DNA of 64,000 nt from DASRHY01 sp035650275 (GCA_035650275.1 DASRHY010000008.1:1-64000); one strand, 5' to 3'. Shown: positions 1 through 8,919, counted from the first letter of the stretch. Notes: generated by a model not told the origin, from the letters alone. Program-made: numbers and translations.

Positions 1-420
1 GCACCTAGTGTCCTGTCAGGTTGGGGCGCTCGCTGTTTGTTGAGAGAGCGGCAGTAGCTGGCGAGTCGGTCGAGCATCTCCCGGCGGGATCTAGGCTGAG
101 CGCTTCGTATCCTGCGTGCTGGGCGTGGGTCTGGCGTGGAGGAGCTCGGGAGTGCAGGCGTTTGTTGTCCGAGTCCGGTCTGGGCAGCGGTATCGGTCAG
201 TGCTCGATGACGACCTACGCGTGCGCACTGGGAGGCGGACGCGTTGTTGCGGCAGCCGAGTTTCGGGTGGGCTGCGCCGACAGCGCGACGCGGGCGTATG
301 CAACGGCCACGGCGCTGCCCTTGCTGTGGTGCTGGCGGGTTCGCCGTGTTCGGCGCCGCGACGCGGTCGACACGTTGTTGCTGACGGCCAGCGGCTCGGC
401 CGCGTGCTCACCGGCATCAG
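1..420. other. No supported gene at left edge
   Basis: Several frames stay open here on both strands, as expected at this GC content, but none has a convincing start with a ribosome binding site or a recognisable domain. The stretch may be intergenic or the decayed end of something outside the window. Confidence 0.4.
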
Positions 421-1215
421 TCAGGCTGGCTCGAACGTGGCGAGCAGGCCGTCGAGTGCCGCTTGGTCGGGTCCGACGAATGCGGGTGTCTGCGGCGCGA
501 GCAGCACGGTTTCGAAGAGCCGGTCGTCCGGCTGCGGCGCTGGCGGCAGGTGGGTGCTGAAGACGGCGGAGGCTGCCATCGCACGGACAGGTTCGACCGT
601 GGCGCGGAACCGCACCGGGTCGACCTGATGAACCCAGGGGCTGTCGACCGACGCCCACAGGAGCTGAAGGTCGCGGATCGCGTCGCCAACCGCGCGTACG
701 TCGGCGGATGCGGCCAGCTCTGCCGACGGCATCGGGGCCCCGAAGCAGTCCGAGCTGAACAGCGCCCCCGACCGGTCGTCCAGGAAGCCGGTCGTCGCGG
801 GGTTGTCGAACAGCGGTGGGCGGAAGGCGTGCAGCCGGCGGTCACCGACGTCGAGGACCTGGCCCGGGTTGAGGAGGAAGACCCGGTCGAGCGGGACCGC
901 CCACTCGCAGGACATGATCCCCACACCGATGAAGGTGCTCACCAGCCGGGCTGCCGGCGCGGCATCGAGGAGCGCCCACAGACCGCCGGTGTGGTCGCGG
1001 TCCGGGTGGGTGATCCACAGCCACTGCACGTCGGTGGGATCGAGCACCTCGGCGAGAGCGGAGACAAAGTCCTTGTCAGTGGTACTGAGGCCGGTATCGA
1101 TGACCACGGGCTGCTCGGCATGCAGGACAAAGGCGTTAACGGGTAGGAACCCGAGTCCGGGAACCTCGGCGTAGTCGCCGAGGATGGTGACGTCGCCGAT
1201 CCGGTGGGTGTGCAT
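421..1215 (-). CDS. MBL-fold metallo-hydrolase
   Basis: A 264-residue protein of the metallo-beta-lactamase superfamily, a metal-dependent hydrolase or oxidoreductase of unknown substrate. The metal motif is seen as THPDRDHTGG at about residues 69-78, the HxxxDH variant found in MBL proteins related to flavodiiron enzymes. A later SSDCFG segment follows the expected second metal-binding region. The start at 1215 is preceded by GGGAGG at good spacing; the longer frame upstream lacks such a site. It is the last gene of a minus-strand group with a TetR regulator and a DinB-fold protein, 16 bp downstream of the latter. The three may respond to one small-molecule stress, but this is inference. Confidence 0.8.
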   Translation of the reverse strand: MHTHRIGDVTILGDYAEVPGLGFLPVNAFVLHAEQPVVIDTGLSTTDKDFVSALAEVLDPTDVQWLWITHPDRDHTGGLWALLDAAPAARLVSTFIGVGIMSCEWAVPLDRVFLLNPGQVLDVGDRRLHAFRPPLFDNPATTGFLDDRSGALFSSDCFGAPMPSAELAASADVRAVGDAIRDLQLLWASVDSPWVHQVDPVRFRATVEPVRAMAASAVFSTHLPPAPQPDDRLFETVLLAPQTPAFVGPDQAALDGLLATFEPA

Positions 1216-1231
1216 GGTTGCCTCCCGCGGC

Positions 1232-2020
1232 TTAGAAGGGGACCTGGGTGGCGAGCAGCCCCGAGGGCTGGCCACCGTCGGGACCGGGGCGGCCAGAGAC
1301 GACCCGGCAGAAGTCGGCGGCGTCCATCACGTTCTCCTCACCGCCCGGGCCGGAGCTCCAGCTCCCGCCGGCAGGGCCGGTGAGCTCCAGCCGGTAGGGC
1401 CGGCCGTGCCGGCGGGCCCACTCGACCACGACGTCGGCGACGATGACGCCGTCGTGGTCGGGCGTCAGCGCCGGGGCCTGACCGGTCGCCCGGGCGAGGT
1501 CCAGGCGGTGCATCCACGGGTCGCGAGTGAGGATCACGTCGGTCAGGTAGCCGACGCACCATGTCTCCGGGACACCGTTGACCACCTGCGGCTCCGGCAG
1601 GCGTCGCCGGCGTACGAAGCCCGGGGTGCGGCGGCGACCCTTCACCGCGCGCGGGCCGACGCGACGCAGCTCGGCGCGCAGCTCCTCGGGCCCGAGGTCC
1701 TGGCGCTCCTCGACCTGCAGGGCGGTCTGCGCGTCGATGAGGGCCTGACCGTCATGTTGCCGGGCCTTGGCAGCACGCATCTGGCGGGCCATCTCTAGTG
1801 GTGTCGAGATGAACCTCGCCATGCCGGTGATGTGTGCGACCAGTTGCCGGACGTCCCACGCGGTGCAGTCGGTGGGCCGGGTCCAGTCCTCGGCTCGCAG
1901 TGCGTCGACGGCGTCGGCAACACGCTGATACTCCGACTCGGCCAGCCACATCGCGGTCGGCCGCTCGATCGCGGGCTGGACGACGTTGGGGCCTGGCCAG
2001 GTCCTGGTGGTGGTGTTCAT
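1232..2020 (-). CDS. DinB-fold (mycothiol-dependent maleylpyruvate isomerase-like) protein
   Basis: A 262-residue protein resembling the maleylpyruvate isomerase N-terminal/DinB_2 group common in actinobacteria. These are four-helix metalloproteins, several of which transfer or use mycothiol. The helix with DVRQLVAHITGM (His63) matches the first metal-ligand helix of that fold. ATG at 2020 follows AGGAG, and its ATGA overlaps the stop codon of the upstream TetR gene, so the two are translationally coupled. The substrate cannot be read from the sequence. An ordinary DinB stress protein is the main alternative. Confidence 0.7.
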   Translation of the reverse strand: MNTTTRTWPGPNVVQPAIERPTAMWLAESEYQRVADAVDALRAEDWTRPTDCTAWDVRQLVAHITGMARFISTPLEMARQMRAAKARQHDGQALIDAQTALQVEERQDLGPEELRAELRRVGPRAVKGRRRTPGFVRRRRLPEPQVVNGVPETWCVGYLTDVILTRDPWMHRLDLARATGQAPALTPDHDGVIVADVVVEWARRHGRPYRLELTGPAGGSWSSGPGGEENVMDAADFCRVVSGRPGPDGGQPSGLLATQVPF

Positions 2021-2691
2021 GAGGTGCTCCTGGTGGCCTGGGTCCGACGACGCGGGCCCGGTGAGTTGGCAGTCTGCAGGCTTTGCGCCGGGAGGTCGGC
2101 GGGAAGGCCGACACCGTCGGCCCAGACGTCGACCGCGCGGTCCAGCAGCGCCGACCACCGCGTGCCACCGGGGTCGTTGGCCAACTGCTGGTTGACCAGG
2201 CCGCCGAGCATCGCGACCCAGATCTCGAAGTCAGCCGGGTCAGACAGGCCCATGCCGCGGATGAGTTGTCGTACCCGCTCCAGCACCCGGACCGCCGGCG
2301 CGTAGGACTCTGGGCTCGGCACGAAACCGGGGATCGTGCGCTGGATCATGAGCTGGCAGCGCGCGGGGTTGGCGACCGCGAAGTCGAAGAACACACGCGC
2401 GGCCCGGCGGACCGCCGCTCGAGGAGCCGGCGGGAGGTCTGCGAGCTCGGCCAGGGCGACCTGCTCATAGTCGCTCCAGGCCTGACCGAACATCGCGTCG
2501 TAAATCGCGTGCTTGGACTCGAAGTGCGTGTAGAGCGACGGCGCTCGCATGCCCACCCTCTCGGCGACGTCGCGCAACGCGAACTCGGCCAGGCCCTGCT
2601 CCTGCGCGAGCGACCAGGCAGCCTCAAGGATCTCCCGGCGAGTTGCCTCACGGCGTTCGGCTGCCCTATCGCGCTTAGGAGTGTCTAACAT
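2017..2691 (-). CDS. TetR-family transcriptional regulator
   Basis: A 224-residue regulator with an N-terminal TetR helix-turn-helix (about residues 10-60, including ALRDVAERVGMRAPSLYTHF) and a C-terminal domain of the TetR_C type seen with WHG-motif regulators. The open frame runs in phase far upstream through integrase remnants, so a 441-codon fusion is possible on paper. The TetR domain begins immediately after the ATG at 2691, which is taken as the start. It overlaps the DinB-fold gene by ATGA and likely controls its own operon. The repeats around the start codon could be its operator. Confidence 0.8.
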   Translation of the reverse strand: MLDTPKRDRAAERREATRREILEAAWSLAQEQGLAEFALRDVAERVGMRAPSLYTHFESKHAIYDAMFGQAWSDYEQVALAELADLPPAPRAAVRRAARVFFDFAVANPARCQLMIQRTIPGFVPSPESYAPAVRVLERVRQLIRGMGLSDPADFEIWVAMLGGLVNQQLANDPGGTRWSALLDRAVDVWADGVGLPADLPAQSLQTANSPGPRRRTQATRSTS

Positions 2692-2700
2692 GATTAGGAG
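2675..2700 (-). promoter_or_regulatory. Possible TetR operator at start codon
   Basis: Two copies of TTAGGAG lie 19 bp apart, and CTAACATGATTAG forms an inverted repeat covering the start codon of the TetR gene. A TetR site here would give simple autorepression. Evidence is the repeat structure only. Confidence 0.3.
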
Positions 2701-2889
2701 CGTGCGCCTCCACCGGGTTGTTGTCAAGAGGTCATGCCGCTGGTCGGAGTTCGGTACGAAGGGGGACCGACGATTGCAGCGCCAAGCCGCAGTAACCGAG
2801 ACGACGGGGACTTGACCCGCCCGGCCAAGCTGGCATCGGCTAAGGCGTGAGCTTGGTGACAGTCGCCAACGCTGATCCTCAGGCGCTGG

Positions 2890-3521
2890 CTGGTCCGTCC
2901 CCGCCACTGTCGCTCGGACGCCGCGGGATGATTTCACAACTCCTGCCGCGACCAAGACCGCGACGGCCCGGTGTGCCGTACTCGCCGCGACGCCGTATCG
3001 CGTCGCCAGCTCCTTCTCGGAGGGCAGAAGCTCGCCTGGCCTCAGAATCCCGCTGTCGATAGCGCCGCGAAGGTCTGCCGCGATTCGCTGATACGGCTGG
3101 AGGGCGTCGTCTGTCGCACTGGGGAGGGACGGAGTTGGCGGCCGCTCGCCGGCCTCTCCGTCTGTTGGGCGGGCTGGCATTCGGGTGCTGATGGGGCCGG
3201 CGGCTCGCTGGTCTGCTTCCGAGAGTCGGGCTGTGTAGAACCGGAGTGTTGTTGTCCCTCCGCCGGCGTGCCCGAGCCTCGCGGCGACAGTGATCAGCTT
3301 GTGGTCCGCATGGATCAACTCGGTCGCATTGTAGTGACGCATGTTCTTATGGAGGTGTCGATCCCCAAGCGCTTCGCGAGCCGCGAATAGCGCCGCGACA
3401 CCGTCGTGAGGTCCATGGGACGGCCACCGTCCGGGACCGGCGAGAACATGTATCCGGCTGGATTGAACTGCACGCCAACGGCCTCGAGTCGACCTGTTTC
3501 GAGTCGTCGCGGGGGAACCAC
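2890..3521 (-). pseudogene. Frameshifted tyrosine recombinase with C-terminal GntR domain (remnant)
   Basis: Only the C-terminal half of an integrative-element tyrosine recombinase remains. One frame (3521-3315) carries YMFSPVPDGGRPMDLTTV and the RYSRLAKRLGID helix. A second frame from about 3355 continues with HKNMRHYNATELI, ARLGH and TTLRFY, the usual catalytic RH..., H and Y boxes. The two frames join across a short deletion near 3352-3362. After the tyrosine region comes a GntR-type winged helix (PYQRIAADLRGAI ... GVAASTAHRAV), an arrangement known in actinobacterial element integrases. The N-terminal half is missing and the remnant stops within 30 bp of the tRNA end, so it marks an old tRNA-targeted insertion. 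Confidence 0.75.
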
Positions 3522-3548
3522 ATCGGGGTGTTTTCCCAGGTCAGGCCC

Positions 3549-3625
3549 TGGTGGGGCGGGTGGGACTCGAACCCACGACCCAGGGATTATGAGTCCCCTG
3601 CTCTAACCGGCTGAGCTACCGCCCC
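3549..3625 (-). tRNA. tRNA, anticodon CAT (Met or lysidine-type Ile2)
   Basis: The minus strand gives a full cloverleaf: acceptor GGGGCGG/CCGCCCC, D arm TAGCTCAGCCGGTTAGAG, anticodon loop CTCATAA, and T arm with GGTTCGAGTCC. The CCA end is encoded (3549-3551). CAT can be elongator Met or, after lysidine modification, Ile2. The stem resembles Ile2 somewhat, but this cannot be settled by eye. Confidence 0.9.
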
Positions 3626-3713
3626 GGCGTCGTACGAACCTGGACAGACGGCAGGGCAGCAGGCTCGCTATGACGACTGCCGAGCCTACTGCCCCGGGTG
3701 CTGAGAGGAGAGG

Positions 3714-5039
3714 TCAGGCCCGGGTCTTGCGGGCCAGGTCGTGGGTCCAGCCGTCGGGACGCTCGAAGCGGTATGCGTTGAAGGCGTAGATGGTCTTGTC
3801 TCCGGCGTTGCTGGGGAACTCGCCCATCGGCTTGTTCGAGACCATGGTCAGGCCGCGGTCGCCGAACTCCTTCGGGACGTCGTGCGGGAACTGGCGGTGC
3901 GACAGCCGGCCTTCGGGCTCGATCGCGAGGACGTGCTTGCCGATCCGGGCCATGTCGTCGAAGACGGTGGACTCGTCTGGGTGGATGTGCTCCAGTACGG
4001 CCATCGTGAAGACGAGATCGAACTCGTCGTCGGCGAACTTCGGCAGGGTCTCGCCGGCGGCGCCGATGTGTACCTCGCTGTCCTTGAGCTGCGGGAAGGT
4101 CTCGCGGAGCAGCTCGACGGCGTGCGGGTTGATCTCGACGCCTTCGACGCCGATGTAGCCGTGGTCGTACAAGTAGGCGATGTTGCGGCCCACGTTGCAG
4201 CCGACCTCGAGGATGCGGGCGTCCTTCGGCAGGTCGGAGATGATCTCGAGCAGCGCCTGGCTGCGACCCACCGCCCTGACGTAGTCGTGCGGGTTGTTGC
4301 CAGGCGGGGCCGGCTGGCGCCAGAACTCGTGCAGACTCGCCTGCCGGTCCATCCTGCGGTACCGGCGGCCGACGTACTGGCCGAAGGCGGGGCCGACACC
4401 GGCGATCTCCGACATCGGCCTCGTCTCGAGCGCGGTCATGCCGCGGGAGGTGAACAGGTCGTCGTAGTCGTGCGGGTACTGCCGGTGCGTGCTGGCCGGC
4501 GGACCCTCGATCACGAAGATCTGGCCGGCGACGCGGACCAGGTTGTCGAACAGCTCGACGCTGTCGGGGTGGATGTGCTGCAGCGTCGACATCGTGAAGG
4601 CGACGTTGTACTGGTCGTCAGCGAGCGTCGGCAGCACGTCCTCGGCGGCACCCTCGTGGATCGGGGTGTCCTTCAGCTGCGGGTAGGTCTTGCGCAGCAG
4701 CTCGATCGCGTGCGGGTTGATCTCGATGCCTTCGAGGTTCGTCCAGCCCTTGTCGTGCAGCGCGGCGAGGTTGCGGCCGACACCGGAGCCGATCTCGACG
4801 ATCCGCGCGTCCTTCGGGACGACCCGATCGAACATCGCGATCAGGCCGCGGCTGCGCGCGTGGTGCTCGATGAACGACGCCGGCTTGTTGCCCGCAGGTT
4901 CCGGCTGGCGCCAGAACTCGTGCAGCTGCTCCCGGGGGTCGATCGCGACCGGGACCGGCGCCGCACTCGCCGCGGCGTTCGCCGCCGCGCTGCGCCCACG
5001 TGCCTTCCGTACTACCTTGCGAGCGAACTTCTTGATCAT
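3714..5039 (-). CDS. Tandem two-domain SAM-dependent methyltransferase
   Basis: A 441-residue protein containing two copies of the same class I methyltransferase domain, about residues 35-215 and 235-430. Each copy starts with LHEFWRQP(E/A)P(A/P)GN and has a SAM-binding motif I (IVEIGSGVGRN in the first, ILEVGCNVGRN in the second), then EINPHA(I/V)ELLR and LQHIHPD or LEHIHPDE. The basic N-terminus MIKKFARKVVRKARGR could be an anchor or nucleic-acid contact. ATG at 5039 follows AGGACCAAGG; a longer reading from 5114 lacks a better site. Single-domain relatives of about 200 residues are usual, so the duplication is notable. The substrate is unknown. It stands alone between a tRNA and a divergent small gene. 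Confidence 0.8.
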   Translation of the reverse strand: MIKKFARKVVRKARGRSAAANAAASAAPVPVAIDPREQLHEFWRQPEPAGNKPASFIEHHARSRGLIAMFDRVVPKDARIVEIGSGVGRNLAALHDKGWTNLEGIEINPHAIELLRKTYPQLKDTPIHEGAAEDVLPTLADDQYNVAFTMSTLQHIHPDSVELFDNLVRVAGQIFVIEGPPASTHRQYPHDYDDLFTSRGMTALETRPMSEIAGVGPAFGQYVGRRYRRMDRQASLHEFWRQPAPPGNNPHDYVRAVGRSQALLEIISDLPKDARILEVGCNVGRNIAYLYDHGYIGVEGVEINPHAVELLRETFPQLKDSEVHIGAAGETLPKFADDEFDLVFTMAVLEHIHPDESTVFDDMARIGKHVLAIEPEGRLSHRQFPHDVPKEFGDRGLTMVSNKPMGEFPSNAGDKTIYAFNAYRFERPDGWTHDLARKTRA

Positions 5040-5217
5040 CCTTGGTCCTGTAGACGGTCGGTGAGCATGCGCGCGACCATACAGCGCCTTGGTCGTTCCC
5101 GCGAAGCGCACCACGCGATCGAATAGCCACGGAATGCTACTCGGGGATCACCCTGAGCGTAGTCAGGCTTGCCCCTGAGGATCACGATGGTAATGAGCAG
5201 AAGGAGACGGGACCACC

Positions 5218-5355
5218 ATGACACTCTTGATCATCATCGCGCTCGTCGTGGCCGCGATCGCGGCCTGGAAGTTCCGCGTGCAGATCCTGTCGAAGGTGCT
5301 GGGCCAGCCCGAACAGCGGATCCAGCGGGCCATCGACAAGCGCAAGGGCCGCTGA
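5218..5355 (+). CDS. Small single-pass membrane protein
   Basis: A 45-residue ORF with AAGGAG 11 bp before the ATG. Residues 2-16 (LLIIIALVVAAIAA) form one membrane segment, followed by a positively charged tail with QPEQRIQRAIDKRKGR, which suggests an inside C-terminus. No function is known to me. It is divergent from the methyltransferase gene and convergent with the nitrilase gene, 6 bp from the end of that gene. Confidence 0.65.
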   Translation: MTLLIIIALVVAAIAAWKFRVQILSKVLGQPEQRIQRAIDKRKGR

Positions 5356-5361
5356 ACCGGC

Positions 5362-6318
5362 TCAGTCGACGGCGAAGCCGTTGCGCAGGGTCGTGACGAC
5401 GGGGCGCGGCGCGGTGTCGACGGCGAGCCGGAACACGTCGGGACGGTGGTAATGGCCGACCGGGTCGAACATCCGCCGCGCCGAAGCGATCTTGCTGAGG
5501 TCCAGCTCCGCGACCAGGACGGTCTCGGCGTGTCGGGCTGGCCCGGCAAGGATCTCCCCGTTGGTGCCGACGATCACGCTGTTGCCGGGCTCCATCCACT
5601 CGGGGTCGTCCTCATCCGTCCGCCAGACGCGCTCGCGGTCCGGGAAGTCCGCAGGGATCTGGTCGACGCGCACACACGGGTTCGCGCCGATGACGTAGCA
5701 GCGGCCCTCCCGGGCGATGTGTCGCATGGTCGCGATCCAGCCGTCGCCTCGTGCCAGCGTCGGCGCGACCCATACGTCGATACCTTGCGAGTACAGGTAG
5801 AACCGCGCCAGCGGCATGTAGTTCTCCCAGCAGATCAGCCCGCCGATCCGCCCGAACGGTGTTGGGTAGGTGTCGAGTGTCGAGCCGTCACCCATCCCCC
5901 ACACGGTGCGCTCCGAGCCGGTCGGCATCAGCTTGCGGTGCTTGCCGAGCAGTTCGCCGTCCGCGTTGAAGTACAGCAGCGTGTTGTAGATGGTGCTCCC
6001 GTTCGGTTCCCGTTCGTCCACCCCGATCACCAGGTAGACGCCCGCGTCCCGGGCCGCTGTCCCGAGCCGGTCGGTTGTCTCGCTCGGTACCACCACGGCC
6101 TGGTCGGCGAGCATCTCGAACCACCGCTCGTCACCGTCCCAGATCGGCGGCCCGTCGATCCAGATCGGCGTGCCCGGCACGAAGGCCTCAGGAAAGACGA
6201 CCAGATCGGCCGCCCGCACCGCGGGATCGGCCAGCAGCTCCTCGACCTTGGCGAGCGTCGCCTTGCGATCCATCAGCACGTACGCCGCCTGCACGGCGGC
6301 CACTTTCACCGTCTCCAT
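5362..6318 (-). CDS. Carbon-nitrogen hydrolase, nitrilase family
   Basis: A 318-residue enzyme that hydrolyses a nitrile or amide C-N bond. The catalytic triad is visible: Glu44 in FPEAFVPG, Lys129 in KHRKLMPT, and Cys163 in GLICWENYMPL. The CWENYMPL surroundings and length are those of nitrilase-branch (branch 1) enzymes rather than of small omega-amidases. ATG at 6318 follows GGGAGGGGG. In-frame starts further upstream (6342, 6402) lack a comparable site. It is a single gene downstream of tRNA-Asn and its terminator. Whether the substrate is an aromatic nitrile, aliphatic nitrile or amide cannot be told. Confidence 0.85.
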   Translation of the reverse strand: METVKVAAVQAAYVLMDRKATLAKVEELLADPAVRAADLVVFPEAFVPGTPIWIDGPPIWDGDERWFEMLADQAVVVPSETTDRLGTAARDAGVYLVIGVDEREPNGSTIYNTLLYFNADGELLGKHRKLMPTGSERTVWGMGDGSTLDTYPTPFGRIGGLICWENYMPLARFYLYSQGIDVWVAPTLARGDGWIATMRHIAREGRCYVIGANPCVRVDQIPADFPDRERVWRTDEDDPEWMEPGNSVIVGTNGEILAGPARHAETVLVAELDLSKIASARRMFDPVGHYHRPDVFRLAVDTAPRPVVTTLRNGFAVD

Positions 6319-6400
6319 CTCGCCCCCTCCCGCCTCGACCATACGCCGCACGACCAGGGCCGCGGCAGAGCGGAGCGAACGCGCCGAAGGGCGATACAGC

Positions 6401-6430
6401 AAGAAACCCGCCCGGATATCTCCGAGCGGG
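6401..6430 (-). terminator. Intrinsic terminator after tRNA-Asn
   Basis: On the minus strand a 10-bp stem with one mismatch (CCCGCTCGGA / TCCGGGCGGG, loop GATA) is followed by TTTCTT. It lies 12 bp past the tRNA 3' end. Confidence 0.7.
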
Positions 6431-6442
6431 GGTGGTGGGCAG

Positions 6443-6515
<73 letters not shown>

Positions 6516-6585
6516 TCGGCCTCGGTCCCCGAGGCCCGGAATAGGTTAACAGTCTCCTCGCGCTCCTCCTAACCGGCCTGCACAG

Positions 6586-7125
6586 TCAGACGTCGAGCTC
6601 ATCGCGGACCTGTTGCAGGGCGTTCTCGGCACGGTCCAGCAGGCCCGGGGTCGCCGGGTCCAGGCCGTTGTCGAGTACGAGGTTCCAGGTCACCGGCGCG
6701 TCACTCCGGGACGGGTTACGGCGGCCGACGATGCGCACCCCTCTCTTGCCCACCAGCGGTACGTGCCGCTGCAGGAGCACGCTCGCGCTGATCCGCTCGC
6801 GGACCAGCTGGCCGAACCGTCCGGGGTCGTCGACCACCAGATCCGTACGGCGCATCGGCGTACCGAACTCGGCGGTCTCCCACAGATGGAACGTCGACTC
6901 GTCGGAGTTCCACTCCGCCCGCTCCACCAGTTCCCAGGCCACCCGGCGAACCCCCGCACCAGCCACCGCGCCGTCCACCGGCAGGTAGACGGCCGAGCGT
7001 GAGCCGGCCGCCCAGGGCCCGGAGCGGGTCTGGATCGCGGCCAGCACATCATCGCGATCGCCGGCGGCGGCACGCACCGCGGCGACCAGCTCGGCGGGCC
7101 AGGTCGCACGGCGGAGTCTCAGCAC
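6586..7125 (-). CDS. Conserved hypothetical protein
   Basis: A 179-residue protein without a named domain that I can assign. It has the pattern of a widespread actinobacterial family: a short helical N-terminus, then beta-rich segments such as RSAVYLPV, RRVAWELVERAEWNSDESTFHL and VLLQRHVPLVGKRGVRIVGRR, ending in a helix ENALQQVRDELDV. The start is uncertain. GTG at 7125 fits the protein, but GGGGAG sits directly against it. Upstream ATGs are out of frame. It follows the sigma factor gene by 20 bp on the same strand and may be co-transcribed. Confidence 0.6.
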   Translation of the reverse strand: MLRLRRATWPAELVAAVRAAAGDRDDVLAAIQTRSGPWAAGSRSAVYLPVDGAVAGAGVRRVAWELVERAEWNSDESTFHLWETAEFGTPMRRTDLVVDDPGRFGQLVRERISASVLLQRHVPLVGKRGVRIVGRRNPSRSDAPVTWNLVLDNGLDPATPGLLDRAENALQQVRDELDV

Positions 7126-7145
7126 CTCCCCATCATCACAGCCGC

Positions 7146-8036
7146 TCAGGCGGCGTACTCCCGCAGGTCGACAGCGCACCGCCGACGTAACGAGGTCAGC
7201 GCGGCGGCCTCGGCGGTACGGACCGCGGCGGGGTCCAGGCCGAGCGCGGCGGCGACGTCGGCGACCGACGCGCCGGTACCGCCGCCCGCCAGGCCGAACC
7301 GCAGTGCGAGCACCGCGCGCTCGCGGTCGTCGAGGAAGGCCAGCTGGTGCCCGAGGTCGCGGCGCAGCCCGGCGGTCAGCACGACCAGCTCGCCGGCCTC
7401 CGGATCCACGGCGTCCTCCGATCCGGCCAAGTCGAGCGACTCCGGCACCCTCCGCCACTCCAGCGCGCGCCGCACCCGGGTCGCGCTCATCGCGGCCGCC
7501 GCTCCGAGCTCGTCCAGCGAGGGAAGCCGGCCGAGCTGCTGCGCCAGGTCTTGCTGCGTCGACGCCACCAGGGTCGCGTCGCGGAACGCCTGCTCGGGCA
7601 TCCGGATCAGCCGCGCCTTGTCGGCGATCGCCCGGCTGACGGCCTGCCGGATCCACCAGATCGCGTACGTCGAGAACCGGGTGCCACGGGTGTGGTCGAA
7701 CCCCTCGACCGCGCGGATCAGACCGATGTTGCCGTCCTGCACCAGGTCGAGCAGCGAGACACCTTTGCCCGCGTACCCGCGCGCGACCGCCACCACCAGC
7801 CGCAGGTTGCACTCGATCAGCCGCTGCCGGGCCCGGTCCCCGGCCGCGACCAGTGCACGCAGGTCCGGCTCCTGCGCCCCCTGGTCGAGCCGCTCGCCGG
7901 CGAGCACACCGGCCTCGACCCACCACGCCAGCTCGGCGACCTGGTCGGTGTCGAGCAGGTCGTGCCGGGCGATGTCGCGCAGGTACCGCCGCAACGTCTC
8001 GACGTCGGCCGGCTCGCAGTCGGAGAGCATGGTCAT
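7146..8036 (-). CDS. RNA polymerase sigma-70 family factor (group 2-like)
   Basis: A 296-residue sigma factor. Region 1.2 (ETLRRYLRDIARHDLL), region 2 (ARQRLIECNLRLVVAVARGYAGKG, LLDLVQDGNIGLIRAVEGFDHTRG, FSTYAIWWIRQAVSRAI), region 3 (MPEQAFRDATLV ... RLPSLDELGAAA) and region 4 (LDDRERAVLALRFGL ... SVADVAAALGL) are all present. That is the layout of HrdB/SigB-type group 2 factors and not of ECF factors. Region 4 is somewhat divergent in its second helix. ATG at 8036 follows AAGGGG. It lies 92 bp downstream of cobK on the same strand. No anti-sigma gene is adjacent. Confidence 0.85.
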   Translation of the reverse strand: MTMLSDCEPADVETLRRYLRDIARHDLLDTDQVAELAWWVEAGVLAGERLDQGAQEPDLRALVAAGDRARQRLIECNLRLVVAVARGYAGKGVSLLDLVQDGNIGLIRAVEGFDHTRGTRFSTYAIWWIRQAVSRAIADKARLIRMPEQAFRDATLVASTQQDLAQQLGRLPSLDELGAAAAMSATRVRRALEWRRVPESLDLAGSEDAVDPEAGELVVLTAGLRRDLGHQLAFLDDRERAVLALRFGLAGGGTGASVADVAAALGLDPAAVRTAEAAALTSLRRRCAVDLREYAA

Positions 8037-8128
8037 CGATCGGATCCCCTTTCCTCGCAGGGGATGTTGTCGTGATCCGGCCGTTCGGCGACGGCCGGCG
8101 ACGCGGCCGTGGATAACGCGGCCAGCGG

Positions 8129-8869
8129 CTACCGCTGTGGAGAAGTAGTGACCCACGCGACCGCGTCCGCGACCGTCGACAGCACCGGGCCTGCCGAGAC
8201 AGGCAGCGGCGGACGGCGTACGACGACCACCGGCAGGCCGAGCTCGCGGGCGGCCGTCAGCTTGGCCGCCGTCATCGGCCCGCCGCTGTCCTTCGTCACG
8301 AGCAACCCGATCTCGTGCCGGCGCAGCAGCGTGCGCTCACCGTCGACCGTGAACGGTCCGCGGTCCAGCAGCACCTCGTGCCGCGCGGGAAGCGGCGGCG
8401 CCGGCGGCACGACACACCGGATCAAGAACCACTGCGAGTCGCGAGACGCGAACGACGCGACGCCCTGCCGCCCGATCGTGAGGAACACCCGCTCGCGATC
8501 CAGCGCCGCGGCGGCCTCGGACAGCGAGTCGACCCAGTACCACCGGTCACCCGGCACCGGCTCCCAGCCCGGCCGGCGCAGCACCAGCAACGGCACTCCC
8601 GCGGAACGCGAGGCCTCGATCGCGGACGCGGTCATCCGGGCGGCGAACGGATGGGTCGCGTCGATGACGGCATCGACACGCTCTGTCCGCAGCCACGCGG
8701 CCAGCCCGGCCGCGCCACCGAACCCTCCGACGCGTAGTTCGCCGGCCGGCAGCCGCAGGTCGCCGACCCGGCCCGCCAGTGACGACACCACCGACAGCCC
8801 GGGAACGGCGGACAGCGCTGCCGCCAGCTCCCGGGCCTCACCGGTCCCGCCGAGGATCAGCAGCCGCAT
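8129..8869 (-). CDS. cobK: Precorrin-6A reductase
   Basis: A 246-residue NADPH-dependent reductase converting precorrin-6A to dihydro-precorrin-6 in corrin ring synthesis. The N-terminal dinucleotide motif LILGGTGEARELA and the ATHPFAARM segment (in VDAVIDATHPFAARMT) are CobK/CbiJ hallmarks, and LLVTKDSGG occurs in the C-terminal half. It is divergent from cbiD across a 50-bp gap and shares the region with cobM and cobL. No cobalamin riboswitch is visible in this short gap. Confidence 0.92.
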   Translation of the reverse strand: MRLLILGGTGEARELAAALSAVPGLSVVSSLAGRVGDLRLPAGELRVGGFGGAAGLAAWLRTERVDAVIDATHPFAARMTASAIEASRSAGVPLLVLRRPGWEPVPGDRWYWVDSLSEAAAALDRERVFLTIGRQGVASFASRDSQWFLIRCVVPPAPPLPARHEVLLDRGPFTVDGERTLLRRHEIGLLVTKDSGGPMTAAKLTAARELGLPVVVVRRPPLPVSAGPVLSTVADAVAWVTTSPQR

Positions 8870-8919
8870 GGCACCACCCGGTGCGCGACCCGCCCGCACC
8901 ACGGCGGCATGCTGTCCGC

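Noticed and set aside
2017..3342. A 441-residue recombinase-GntR-TetR fusion protein
   Set aside because: The frame is open, but the integrase part lacks its N-terminus and is frameshifted, the middle has no domain, and TetR has its own ATG and a coupled downstream gene.
8870..8919. Cobalamin riboswitch between cobK and cbiD
   Set aside because: The gap is 50 bp, far too short, and no B12-box-like sequence was seen.
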